From Oscillibacter hominis (GTDB lineage: Bacteria; Bacillota; Clostridia; Oscillospirales; Oscillospiraceae): DNA of 64,000 nucleotides. Location: positions 558,001 through 622,000 of the forward strand of contig NZ_CP060490.1 of assembly GCF_014334055.1 (NCBI RefSeq), in the 5' to 3' direction. Positions 33,801-42,056 of this stretch are shown here, piece by piece. Under the pieces are notes generated by a model that saw only the letters and a list, made by a program, of their open reading frames with translations, searched no databases and was not told the DNA's origin. How positions within the stretch are numbered: position 1 is the first letter of the stretch; every line of letters begins with the position of its first letter. A program made the translations under genes and the position numbers.

Positions 33801-36800
33801 GAAAACCCCGTGAAAATCTGGATTTGGGAGGATGCCCCCACGACGCGCTACGCCGGCGGTCTCTATGTGGAGGCAAACGCCCGCGCCTTTCTGCAAAGCT
33901 GTAAGGATGCAGGCGTGGTGGGCGTGAAGATCGATCACATCCACAGCGAAGCACCCGACAAGGTCAGCTTCTATGAAAACTTCAACAAACTGGCCGCAGA
34001 ATACAAGATCATGGTCAGTTACCACAACCCCTCCAAACCCTCCGGCCTGTCCCGCACCTACCCCAACGAGATGACCCGCGAGGCCATCCGGGGTCTGCAG
34101 TACAAAACCGACCCTAATGAAAATGCCATTCTGCCCTTTACCCGTCTGCTGGCCGGCGGCGCGGACTACACTCCCATGAACTTCACCAATGGCAGTAAGC
34201 TTGGCTCCGCTTCCTGGGTCCACATGCTGGCCAACACGGTGATCATGACTTCCCCTTATCTCCAGTTCAGCGAGAATCCCAAGAACATGGTCGGCCAAGT
34301 CTATACGGATTTCATCAAGGCCGTCCCCAGCGTCTGGGATGAGACCACCGTGCTGGAGCAGTCTGAGATCGGTAAGGCGGCAGCCTATCTGCGCCGCAGC
34401 GGCGAAGACTGGTATCTGGCGGTGCAGAACTCCGCCAACGGCGCACAGGAAATGACCTTTGATCTGGACTTCCTGGGCGAGGGTGACTGGTACGCTGATA
34501 TCTACTATGACAACCTGAATGTGGCAGCCACCGTGAAACGCCGAGTTGAGCAGGTCACAAAAGAGAGCAGCCTTACGGCCCAGATTCGCTCCGGCGGCGG
34601 CTATGTGGTGCGTCTGACCAAGACACCCATCAGCTATGAACCGGAAGAGGGCAAGACGTATGAGATCAACACCGTGGAGGATATGGACCTGATTCGCCAG
34701 CACCCCGACGCCTCCTTCAACCTGAATGCAGATCTGACCCTCAGCGGTACCTTCCGACCCATCCCTGTACTGAACGGCACGATCAACGGCAACGGCCACA
34801 CCATTACCGGCCTGCGCGTCAGCAATACCGATGCCTCCGCTGCCTTGATTCTCCAGAACAACGGTATCATCCGGCAGATGGGTCTCACCGATGTGCTGAT
34901 CGACGGCCCCTACACCTCGGACAATAGCTGGCGTGCCTCTCTGTGCGTCAAAAACTACGGCGCTATCGAGGAGTGCTATGCTCTGGGCAGCGTGTCTGGC
35001 GGGCACCGCAATGGCGGCCTGGTCTCCGAAAACTACAATACCATCAAAAATTGCTACTTTATAGGCGCGCTGGAATCCAACTATGAGACTGGCGGCATCA
35101 CCTCCTGGAACCAGGACGGAACCGCCTCGGTGGTCAACTGCTACGCAGCCGGCGATTATGTCTCTCGTCATAATAATATCGGCTTTATCAGCGGCTATGC
35201 TTACAGCGGCACCCGCATGACCGGCAATGTAGCGCTGAACGGCTCTCTGCGTGCATCCAATAATTCCGCGCGTATCTGTGGCCGCAACAACGGGGTGGAC
35301 GAAGCTACCACCTATCAGAACAACCTGGCCTGCAGCGACATCCTGGTGAACGGCGCCGTCATCACCGACGGAGCCCTGAACAACAAGAACGGACAGGACA
35401 AGACCGCAGCAGACCTGAAGCAGCAGGCGACCTATGCGGATATCGGCTGGGATTTCGACAAGGTGTGGAGCATGGATGCCGTCTTAGGGCGTCCCGTGCT
35501 GAAAAACGTGGCAGAAAAGTCCGTCCAGCGGGAGATCACCACGGCTGACACCATTTGGCGCTATCTGGATGACGGAGCAGATCCCGCTGCCGGGAAAGAC
35601 AGCCGCACGGCCTGGACGCTGCCCTCTTTTGATGACAGCAGCTGGTCCGTCGGCAAGGGCAGCTTCGGCGCGAAGAAGGGCGCTGTGTCCGACCTGGGCG
35701 GAGGCTGTGTCCCCAACACCCTGCTGCGCCAGTACAAAGCTGACGGCAAAACCGATAAGGAAGCATTCTTCTTCCGCACCACAGTCACCGTGGACAACCC
35801 CTCGGACATTGAGGCCATCACCGGCAGCATTACCTATGACGATGCCGCGATCGTCTATCTCAACGGCCAGGTCATCGCCGCTTTTGATGCGGACAATATC
35901 ACGGAAAACCTGCAATATGGCGGTTCCAACGCCTCTGACCCCAAGGTGGGCATCATCTCTGCCACTGGTGCCGCCCGCATCGCTTCCCTGTTGAAAGCAG
36001 GCGAGAACACCGTGGCCGTGGAACTGCATCAGGGGCGGGCTGAAAGTTCTGACATCTACATGGATATGACATCTTTTGTTTTTGAAAAGGTTCATGTAGT
36101 AGAGCAGAACAGCATCTCCCTGTCTCCCGGATCCAATGAATCGCAGATGAACTTCTCCTGGTATGCTTCCACAGAGGAAGCGGGCACGGTTCTGGTGGCC
36201 AAGACATCTCAGTTGGCAGACGGCGCCATGCCCGCGGATGCGCAGCAGGTAACGGCGCAGTCTGCGGAGAGCAACAAGTCCGGCTTCTATTCCAACCAGT
36301 GTACTGTCACGGGGCTGGAAGCCGACACGGAGTACGCCTATCAGCTTGTGAATGGAAGTACTGTTTCTCCGGTCTATCGCTTCACCACGGCGCAAAGCGG
36401 CGCGTTCAAGTTCCTGTTTGCGGGTGATCCCCAGCTGGGCGCCAGCGGGGACCTGACCAGCGACAACAGCGGCTGGGCCTCCACCCTGGCGGCTGCCGCG
36501 CAGAAGGTGCCTGACGCAGCCTTCCTGCTGTCTGCCGGAGACCAGGTGAACACCGCCGACAATGAGGCCCAGTACAGTGCCTATCTGGAGCAAACGCAGT
36601 TATATAACCTGCCGGTGGCCACTGTGGTGGGCAACCATGACTCCGCCAGCAACGCCTATGGCCAGCACTTTAATGTGGCCAACGAGAGTTCCTACGGCCG
36701 CACCAATGCCGGCGGCGACTACTGGTTCTGCTATAACGGTGTGCTGTTCATGGTTCTGAACGTCAACAACATGAGTGCTGCTGAGCATCAGGCGTTCATG

Positions 36801-38339
36801 AAGAATGCCATCGACAAGAACCAGGATGCCTCCTGGAAGGTTGTGGCTATGCACCATTCCGTGTACAGCGTGGCCAACCATGCCACAGAAAGCGATATTC
36901 TCCAACGGAGAAATGAGCTGGTTCCCATCTTCAAGGCGTTGGATGTGGATGTGGTGCTTCAGGGCCATGACCATGTCTATGTCCGCAGCTATATGATGGA
37001 CGGTCTGACCCCCGTTGCCGATCCCGCGGAATACGACACCCCGGAGATGAACAGCGTCACCGATACTGACGATATCCTGTACATTACCGCTAACTCCGCC
37101 TCCGGTAGCAAGTATTATGAAATCAAGAACGAGTCCTTTGACTATGCGGCTGTCAAGAGTCAGGAGCACGCTCCCACCTATTCCGAGGTGTCTGTTTCGG
37201 CTTCTCAGTTCCGCATCACCACTTACCGAACCAACGATGGCACTGTGCTGGATACCTTCGCCATTAACCGCTCCGCAGAAGAGCCGGTGGTAACCGGTAT
37301 TGAAGTCACAACGGCTCCCAGCAAGCTCAGCTACACCGCTGGCGAGAACTTCAGCGCAGCTGGCATGGTCGTCACCGCTGCTTATTCCGACGGCACTTCC
37401 CGGGCGGTGACGGACTATACCGTCACCCCCGACCGGGCACTGACCGCCGATGACACCGCTGTTACCATCTCCTATCAGGGCTTCACCGCCCGGGTGGCCA
37501 TCACGGTTACGGAAAGCAGTGGTTCTGGTTCCGGCGGCTCTGGAAGTTCCGGTAGTTCCGCAACTTATGTCATCACGGTGAAGAGTGCTGCAAACGGCAC
37601 AATTTCCGTCAGTCACAAGAGTGCGACCAAAAATGACACAGTTGCCATCACGGTAAAGCCTGACGCAGGCTATGAGCTGGACACCCTGAAGGCATTCGAC
37701 AAGAATGGCGATAAGGTCAAGGTAGTTGAGAAGAACGGCAAGTACACCTTCACTATGCCCGCTTCCAAGGTCACTGTCGAGGCAACCTTTGTTGAGAGCA
37801 AGACTCTGGACAATCCCTTTACGGATGTAAACGAGGATGCTTATTACTTCGATGCCGTCCTGTGGGCCGTGAAGAACGGCGTGACCAGCGGCACCACTGC
37901 TACGACCTTCGCGCCCAGCGCCACCTGCACCCGTGCTCAGGCTGTGACCTTCCTGTGGCGTGCCATGGGCAGCCCTGAGCCTACCATGACCGGCAATCCC
38001 TTCTCCGACGTGGCCGCGAACACCTATTACTACAAGGCTGTCCTGTGGGCCGTGGAGCAGGGCATCACCGTCGGCACTACCGACACGACGTTTTCTCCCA
38101 ATGCACATTGCAGTCGTGCTCAGATTGTCACCTTCCTGTGGCGTTCTGCCGAATCCCCCAAGGCATCTGCTGTTAATCCCTTCGCAGATGTGGCTACCGA
38201 TGCTTACTACGCCGACGCTGTCCTGTGGGCAGCCGAGGAAGGCATCACCAGCGGTACCACTGAAACTACTTTCAGCCCCAATGCTGATTGCACCCGCGCT
38301 CAGATCGTCACCTTCCTGTGGCGAGCTATGGCTGAGTAA
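30828..38339 (+). CDS. Giant SLH-anchored protein: GH97 glycosidase plus purple-acid-phosphatase-like domain
   Basis: A 2503-residue exported protein. Order: signal peptide (1-31); GLUG-like beta-helix repeat blocks (about 33-335 and 343-645); a GH97 glycoside hydrolase (about 651-1266) with GVVGVKIDHIHSEAPDK, holding the aspartate nucleophile of retaining members, and RTYPNEMTREAIRGLQ; a third repeat block (1271-1564); a galactose-binding-like domain (1567-1754); an Fn3-like strand region; a calcineurin-type phosphoesterase (about 1859-2150) with FAGDPQ, SAGDQVN, VGNHDS, MHHSVYS and GHDHVY; a bacterial Ig-like domain (about 2155-2235); a Gly/Ser linker; a repeat domain; and three SLH domains (2325-2503) for wall attachment. 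It probably takes alpha-galactoside- or alpha-glucoside-type groups and phosphate from host or plant glycans at the cell surface (inference). It is followed by a terminator. Confidence 0.9.
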   Translation: MRKKSQRFLSLFLSLVTVVQMVGVVPAAAADNRLSGAGTAENPYQISSEDDLALMTEQLNGTGAADFVNAYYQVTQDIELEEEVTPIATFSGVLDGDGHTISGLTVDSSTTQAALILANNGTISDLGMTHVSISGTPSSGDVKRAAFAIENHGAIENCYATGSLSGGWRVGGIATQNYGTVENCYFVGSVSGNWETGGIVAWCAETANSITNCYAKVTGSATNSSIGAITGYAYAPTILKGNVALDGALTSKGSISRICGKEKSTPITYQNNLSCEDLLINGSKITDGTADNKNGLNKTAAELTQQETYTAIGWDFENVWTMDETLGRPTLRSCPESADAVEYPMPEGSGTEESPYCIADEENLKLVIAAINSSVGGYAEAYYQLTDDITVNGAIPSVFTFSGVFDGNGHSIDGYELSTSDETDALFRKNEGTIRRLALTDVEVTGPGTPETSRRAPLCFQNYGTIEECFVTGNVSGGHRAGGIVAENYKTIQNCYFKGDVVGGCETAGITAWNQTTGIVKNCYVSGSITTLSNNSGFIGGYGYTGTLYQGNVVLSGSALTTESAKNYARICGRNNGTPTYTDNLACEDVTLNGQLVTDGAADNINGLNKTAAELTQQETYAAIGWDFDTVWTMDETLGRPALRSCREKAPEVDVEQPDKQTFTVSSPDQDLVATVYVTADNELGYSVRLNESDVLLRASLGLTVNGVDMGQDITLGNPVMTTDNETYATRGMHTTARNHYNQAAFSVTHEDGAAMTLNVRAYDDGIAFQYVMPDGSVTISGDDTRFALPTSAKAFFQYGDNADGSESYEGIRNMQGVTTASTVAGIGKGRLLCALPTFQLADKSAYVCITEANIYDWSGMGLRAEGDGVLKAEYWDANGKTFTTEEDSPWRVAIIADNLTDFVNSDMVTNVSEPEDESLFTDKSYIQPGRSVWTTQGGGASTVEGYKEYSKYASQLGIEFNLIEARTGFGDTLEQQFKAIKEIADYSAELENPVKIWIWEDAPTTRYAGGLYVEANARAFLQSCKDAGVVGVKIDHIHSEAPDKVSFYENFNKLAAEYKIMVSYHNPSKPSGLSRTYPNEMTREAIRGLQYKTDPNENAILPFTRLLAGGADYTPMNFTNGSKLGSASWVHMLANTVIMTSPYLQFSENPKNMVGQVYTDFIKAVPSVWDETTVLEQSEIGKAAAYLRRSGEDWYLAVQNSANGAQEMTFDLDFLGEGDWYADIYYDNLNVAATVKRRVEQVTKESSLTAQIRSGGGYVVRLTKTPISYEPEEGKTYEINTVEDMDLIRQHPDASFNLNADLTLSGTFRPIPVLNGTINGNGHTITGLRVSNTDASAALILQNNGIIRQMGLTDVLIDGPYTSDNSWRASLCVKNYGAIEECYALGSVSGGHRNGGLVSENYNTIKNCYFIGALESNYETGGITSWNQDGTASVVNCYAAGDYVSRHNNIGFISGYAYSGTRMTGNVALNGSLRASNNSARICGRNNGVDEATTYQNNLACSDILVNGAVITDGALNNKNGQDKTAADLKQQATYADIGWDFDKVWSMDAVLGRPVLKNVAEKSVQREITTADTIWRYLDDGADPAAGKDSRTAWTLPSFDDSSWSVGKGSFGAKKGAVSDLGGGCVPNTLLRQYKADGKTDKEAFFFRTTVTVDNPSDIEAITGSITYDDAAIVYLNGQVIAAFDADNITENLQYGGSNASDPKVGIISATGAARIASLLKAGENTVAVELHQGRAESSDIYMDMTSFVFEKVHVVEQNSISLSPGSNESQMNFSWYASTEEAGTVLVAKTSQLADGAMPADAQQVTAQSAESNKSGFYSNQCTVTGLEADTEYAYQLVNGSTVSPVYRFTTAQSGAFKFLFAGDPQLGASGDLTSDNSGWASTLAAAAQKVPDAAFLLSAGDQVNTADNEAQYSAYLEQTQLYNLPVATVVGNHDSASNAYGQHFNVANESSYGRTNAGGDYWFCYNGVLFMVLNVNNMSAAEHQAFMKNAIDKNQDASWKVVAMHHSVYSVANHATESDILQRRNELVPIFKALDVDVVLQGHDHVYVRSYMMDGLTPVADPAEYDTPEMNSVTDTDDILYITANSASGSKYYEIKNESFDYAAVKSQEHAPTYSEVSVSASQFRITTYRTNDGTVLDTFAINRSAEEPVVTGIEVTTAPSKLSYTAGENFSAAGMVVTAAYSDGTSRAVTDYTVTPDRALTADDTAVTISYQGFTARVAITVTESSGSGSGGSGSSGSSATYVITVKSAANGTISVSHKSATKNDTVAITVKPDAGYELDTLKAFDKNGDKVKVVEKNGKYTFTMPASKVTVEATFVESKTLDNPFTDVNEDAYYFDAVLWAVKNGVTSGTTATTFAPSATCTRAQAVTFLWRAMGSPEPTMTGNPFSDVAANTYYYKAVLWAVEQGITVGTTDTTFSPNAHCSRAQIVTFLWRSAESPKASAVNPFADVATDAYYADAVLWAAEEGITSGTTETTFSPNADCTRAQIVTFLWRAMAE

Positions 38340-38356
38340 GCAAATCTCAATTAGTT

Positions 38357-38396
38357 GAAAACGGCGGAGAACATTTTTGTTCTCCGCCGTTTTCTT
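38357..38396 (+). terminator. Terminator of the giant SLH protein gene
   Basis: A 16-bp stem (38357-38372/38379-38394) is followed by T-rich sequence about 18 bases after the stop. Confidence 0.9.
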
Positions 38397-38629
38397 TCTA
38401 TTGAAACCAAATACCTATGGAACGGAATAACCCCGTTCTGCGGGGCCGAAGCCAACGCCGCCAGAGGCGGCGTTGGCGCAAGCATAGCGCAAAGATATCT
38501 TTTGCGCGCTTGCAGTGGGAAACCCCAGTCCCCAATGCCGCCTGCAGGCGGAAGTTTTCGGCGCCAAAACACCGAAAAAGCAGAATGAATATTGTGCCTG
38601 TCAATGTTATTCGTCTCGCTGTGTTATAC

Positions 38630-38667
38630 AAAAAGGACTTCTGGCAATGTTGCCGGAAGTCCTTTTT
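38630..38667. terminator. Bidirectional terminator-like hairpin with GGCAATGTTGCC core
   Basis: A stem of about 16 bp ends in T-runs on both strands. It is one of three hairpins here whose tips share GGCA and TGCC. Confidence 0.7.
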
Positions 38668-38676
38668 AACAGGATC

Positions 38677-38706
38677 GGGTTCGGCAATACTGCCAAACCC
38701 GCTTTT
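38677..38706 (-). terminator. Hairpin directly after the small membrane protein gene
   Basis: GGGTTCGGCA pairs with TGCCAAACCC with one mismatch. It lies just beyond the stop at 38710. Confidence 0.55.
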
Positions 38707-38709
38707 GAT

Positions 38710-39045
38710 TCAATTTTTCAGAACGATATCAATATAATCGGCACCCTGTTCCCTGGCCAGCCTGCCCAAACAGCGGATCTGGTTAATGGCGTCGCTGTTT
38801 TCTCGTTTATAGGAGATGATGGCACGAATCCACTTGGCCAGCGAAACTACCCAGGACACCACTGCAAGGATCAGCAAAGCGAAAAGTATGCCATCGGCCA
38901 GGAGTGTGTGAGCCAGATACCACTGACGAAACAGCGTGGGGACCAGCAAGGCGTACAGCAGCGGGCCGGAGAGCCGCAGGACTTTGACCAAACGGAACAG
39001 AATCGCAAGAAGTGAAATTCCCGCCCAAAGGACAATATGAAGCAT
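38710..39045 (-). CDS. Small membrane protein, function unknown
   Basis: A 111-residue protein with two or three hydrophobic helices (LHIVLWAGISLLAILFRLVKVLRL, SGPLLYALLVPTLF, and GILFALLILAVVSWVVSLAKWI) and a polar C-terminal tail of about 35 residues ending QGADYIDIVLKN. No family is recognised. I choose ATG 39045 because GAAGGAGGT lies six bases upstream; the longer frame starts without such a site. It is the only minus-strand gene in the element and is bracketed by hairpins, so it is expressed as a single unit. Confidence 0.75.
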   Translation of the reverse strand: MLHIVLWAGISLLAILFRLVKVLRLSGPLLYALLVPTLFRQWYLAHTLLADGILFALLILAVVSWVVSLAKWIRAIISYKRENSDAINQIRCLGRLAREQGADYIDIVLKN

Positions 39046-39153
39046 CGGCGTACCTCCTTCAAATCGTTTGCGGTATGTTACCATCAGTGGGCAGACAATT
39101 CAAGAGTCTGTTCGTCGATTGTTTTGTCGTTCATAAAATTGCAGATCAATCGC

Positions 39154-39318
39154 AAAACCGCTTTCGGCAGCATTGCCGAAAGCGGTTTTCTTTAGCTTGA
39201 GGGTGTCTGCTTGGACACCCTGTTTTCGTATTTCACCGACAATCCCCCCAAATGTGGACAGCAGGGTGTCAACAACGACACCCTGTTTTAAGTTTTCACG
39301 TCGTTGAAAACTTTATTT
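39154..39318 (+). terminator. Array of four terminator-like hairpins
   Basis: Four hairpins follow one another: 39154-39189 (16-bp stem, T-run), 39201-39220 (GGGTGTC/GACACCC then TGTTTT), 39262-39285 (CAGGGTGTC/GACACCCTG then TTTT) and 39291-39312 (AGTTTTCA/TGAAAACT then TTTATTTT). The second and third share the GGGTGTC stem. Together they would stop nearly all read-through into the recombinase remnant. Confidence 0.65.
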
Positions 39319-39389
39319 TCCGCTCGTGTTTCGTTTTGGCACCTGCTTTGTGAAAAGGAGTCTTGAGAAAGCAAAAGAGGAGTGACGCC

Positions 39390-41143
39390 ATGAGTAAGCA
39401 ATGCCAGCGCACCTGCGTCTGCAAGCAAATCTATCTTCTAATGAATCTGGAGTAGGCCGTCGTTCGCCACACAACGCCCCGTGTGCCAATATTGTGGTGA
39501 GAAAGGGATGGGTGCCCCATCGCCAGCTCTCACCCAACGTGCGGCCTTTGTGGGCAGAAAATCGGGTTTGATGAATTCGTCAAACCCGGTCAATAGCCAA
39601 ATCGGGCCGCGGATGACGGCTATTCGGGAGCCAACTTCAACCGCCCGGATTTTCAGCGCATGATCACCGACATGGAGAACGGTGAGATCGGCATTATCAT
39701 CACCAAAGACTTATCCCGTCTCGGGCGAAACCAGCTCCACACCGGCCTGTACATCGAGGAACGGTTCCCCATGTTCGGCGTCCGCTACATCGCCATCAAC
39801 GACAATGTGGACACCGACAGCAGCGAGAGCAACGACCTGATGCACTTTAAGAACCTGTTCAACGAGTGGTTCGTGCGGGATACCAGCCGTAAGATCCGCG
39901 CAGTGAACCGTGCCAAAGCAGAGCGGGGTGAGCGGCTGGGCACCAGAGCGCTCTACGGCTACCGCAAGGACGAGAATGACAGAAAGAAGCTGGTAGTGGA
40001 CGAAAAGCCGCCGCTGTGGTACGCCGCATCTTCGCCCTGTGTGCTGCTGGCAAAGGTCCCAGCTAAATCGCCCGGTTGCTGAAAAAAGAGCAGGTGCTGT
40101 GTCCCACGGCCTATGCCTACAAAACCTTCGGTGTCGCCCACAGCAGTCTGAATCTGAACGATCCTTATGGTTGGTCTGACAGAACTATCGCTGGTATGCT
40201 GGAAAATGAGATATACCTTGGCAATACCGTCAACATGAAGTATAGCACCAAGTCCTACAAGGATAAGCGGAAAGTCGAACACCCCAGGGAGGAGTGCCTG
40301 GTATTTGAGAATACCCACCCGGCATTGGTGGCCAGGGAGACTTGGGATATCGTCCAGTGGGTGCGCCAGAACAAACGCCGCCCGACTAAGATGGAGGAAC
40401 TGAACAAATATTCCGGCCTTGTGGTGTGCGCCGAATGCGGAACCACCATGGTCCTGCACCGGGCACATACCATGAGCGCAACCTACAACCACTTCACCTG
40501 CCGTACCTACAAGAAAAAGGGCGCGGAGGTCTGTACCGCCCACTACATCCGGGAATGTGTGCTGGACGATGTGGTTCTGGAAGACCTGCGGCGGATAACG
40601 GCTGTGGCCAGAGAACATACCAAAGAATTTGCCGCGTACATCGGCGGCAGACAATCTGCTGAAATCCAGCATGAAATTCGAAGGCTGGACAAGGACCTGA
40701 CCGCTATGCGGAAACGCAGCGCCGATCTGGACGCAATCTTCAAGCGGCTGTACGAGGACTCCGTGCTGGGCAATATCACCACGGAACAGTTTCAGAACCT
40801 CTCCGGCAGCTATACGGAGGAGCAGGAACATCTGAAGCAAGCTATCCCGGAGCACGAAGCCGCCATCCAGAGGTTGAGGGATACCGTGTCCAACACCGAT
40901 AGCGTCATTGCCAAAGCCAAGCGGTATACAGACATCACGGAACTGACGCCTGAGTTGCTGCGGCTGTTTATCCAAAAGATCGTGGTGCATGAGAAAGCCG
41001 TGAAGTGGTCCAAGCACACCGAGCGGACAGTGGAGATCTACTACACCGACATCGGCTGCGTGGGCAGTGAACTTGCAGAAATAGAAGAACCCCGGCAGGA
41101 ATTGCCGAAGCAATCCCTGCCGGGGATTCGACCCGCCGTTTAG
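39390..41143 (+). pseudogene. Large serine recombinase, disrupted
   Basis: A start-like MSKQC at 39390 (GAGGAG upstream) runs into a stop after 21 codons. A recognisable catalytic-domain stretch resumes at about 39612 with DDGYSGANFNRPDFQRM and continues through IITKDLSRLGRNQLHTGLYIEE and the recombinase domain to about 40010; the N-terminal catalytic serine region is missing. A frameshift near 40005-40015 moves the frame, and a TAA (40064-40066) interrupts IARLLKKEQ. The remainder (to 41143) keeps the recombinase domain, a zinc ribbon (VCAECGTTMV), and a coiled coil. A full homologue would be about 530 residues. Three separate lesions mean it is not functional. It ends five bases before the attP arm, the usual int-att arrangement. 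Confidence 0.88.
41090..41125. repeat. Hairpin within the 3' end of the recombinase remnant
   Basis: CCCCGGCAGG and CCTGCCGGGG arms form a long stem with an interior mismatch. There is no T-run, so it may be a processing or recombination feature rather than a terminator. Confidence 0.4.
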
Positions 41144-41147
41144 TTAC

Positions 41148-41185
41148 CCCTGTCAGGGGGCACCAGATGTGATCCGCTCCTTTTT
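41148..41185. other. Right junction (attR) of the integrated element
   Basis: The element arm CCCTGTCAGGGGGCACC (41148-41164) is followed by core AGA (41165-41167) and then the host half-hairpin GTGATCCGCTCC with T-run (41169-41185). The host half is the exact complement of 28994-29010. Confidence 0.82.
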
Positions 41186-41194
41186 AAGTTGGCG

Positions 41195-41992
41195 TTAATC
41201 AAGCGGCCCCATGGCCTGGCGCAGCGTGTCGGTCACCGCGCCCTCAAAAAGCCGGGTGGCGTGGCCGTGGAGCGTCTCCATGCCTCCGGCCGCCAGATTG
41301 GCCGTCACCTTGCCGCCCATGGATAAGTCCATGTCCAGGATGAACTTGGTCTCCTGGTCCTCCGGCGCGCCGGGTTTACTGTTTTTCACCATGCCGGGGC
41401 CTGCGTGAATTTTGGCCCGGCAGCTGCTGTCCAAATTCAGCTCCAGCTCCACCGCGCACTTGGAGACCATACGCTCGGCCACATCCGGCTCCTCCAATGC
41501 GCCCAGGTAGGCGCGCTCAAAGAGGTCGGACCAGGGGGTGCCCTCCAACCCCAGGGCGCTGCGGGAGACGATGTTTACGTACCTGAGACCGATCCGCTCA
41601 AAAAAGGCGGGGCGGTAGATGCGGATGAACTCGGCCAGGGGTTTGTCCAACTTGGCGGCAAACTCCCGCCAGGAGGTGTAGCGCAGGGTGGACAGGGCGA
41701 TGAAGTTCCGGGTCAGGTTGATCTTCCAGAGGCTGTCCGCGGAGACAAAGTTGTAGTTGACCACCGTGGGCGGCGTCTCCAGCTTGGGCGTCGGCGACCC
41801 AACGCCCACTACCCTGGGCGCCGGCGTCTCCTGCTTGGCGGCATAAAGGGGGAAGTCCTCCCGGATGGACTCCTGAAAATCCGCGGGCTCCACGTTGCCG
41901 ATGGAGAGGATCGCGGGAAAACGGAGCTGACAGATCACCTCGCGCAGGGGAGAGCGGGCATACCGGCAGCTTTCACGGTCAGAAAACAGCAT
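41195..41992 (-). CDS. TIGR04255 family protein
   Basis: A 265-residue cytoplasmic protein of the TIGR04255 family, recognised from RSPLREVICQLRFP at the N-terminus and ERIGLRYVNIV in the middle, where members are most alike. The family has no established function and is often near phage-defence or toxin loci, but nothing here beyond the element suggests such a role. The start has AAAGGAG about ten bases upstream. Its 3' terminator is the right half of the hairpin split by the integrated element. Confidence 0.8.
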   Translation of the reverse strand: MLFSDRESCRYARSPLREVICQLRFPAILSIGNVEPADFQESIREDFPLYAAKQETPAPRVVGVGSPTPKLETPPTVVNYNFVSADSLWKINLTRNFIALSTLRYTSWREFAAKLDKPLAEFIRIYRPAFFERIGLRYVNIVSRSALGLEGTPWSDLFERAYLGALEEPDVAERMVSKCAVELELNLDSSCRAKIHAGPGMVKNSKPGAPEDQETKFILDMDLSMGGKVTANLAAGGMETLHGHATRLFEGAVTDTLRQAMGPLD

Positions 41993-42056
41993 GGCGCATG
42001 GCTCCTTTGTTTGTTTTCTCCATTCTATCCCCGGGAGGAGAAAAAGTCAACAAAGC

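Larger units (their letters stand above)
38397..38709. other. Non-coding, hairpin-rich region
   Basis: No supportable gene. It holds a hairpin GCCAACGCCGCC/GGCGGCGTTGGC near 38450-38476 and two terminator-like hairpins (38630-38667, 38677-38706). The 38440-38600 part resembles dispersed intergenic repeat sequence, an impression that needs a genome search. Confidence 0.5.
29011..41167. mobile_element. 12.2-kb degenerate serine-recombinase element inserted in a terminator loop
   Basis: Host half-hairpins at 28994-29010 and 41169-41185 are perfect 17-bp inverted copies. Joined through the shared core they rebuild a 12-bp stem with an AGAT tetraloop flanked by an A-run and T-run: a bidirectional terminator between two convergent genes. 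The inner flanks (41148-41164 and 29015-29031) form imperfect 17-bp arms, 13 of 17 matching, around the same AGA core. This is the architecture of attP for large serine recombinases. The recombinase gene, now broken, ends five bases before the right attP arm. Cargo: a YibE/F-type protein, a 2503-residue SLH protein and a small membrane protein. Codon and base use inside are less GC-rich than in the flanks. Confidence 0.85.

Noticed and set aside
33525..35171. 548-codon minus-strand open frame under the GH97 domain
   Set aside because: Antisense of the GH97 coding region; no ribosome binding site or family pattern.
38417..38737. 106-codon arginine-rich open frame after the giant SLH gene
   Set aside because: The region is hairpin-rich with no ribosome binding site; it looks like intergenic repeat sequence.
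28994..41185. Composite transposon with 17-bp terminal inverted repeats
   Set aside because: The repeats contain A- and T-runs outside, fit the two arms of one terminator, and have att-like arms inside them; there is no transposase.
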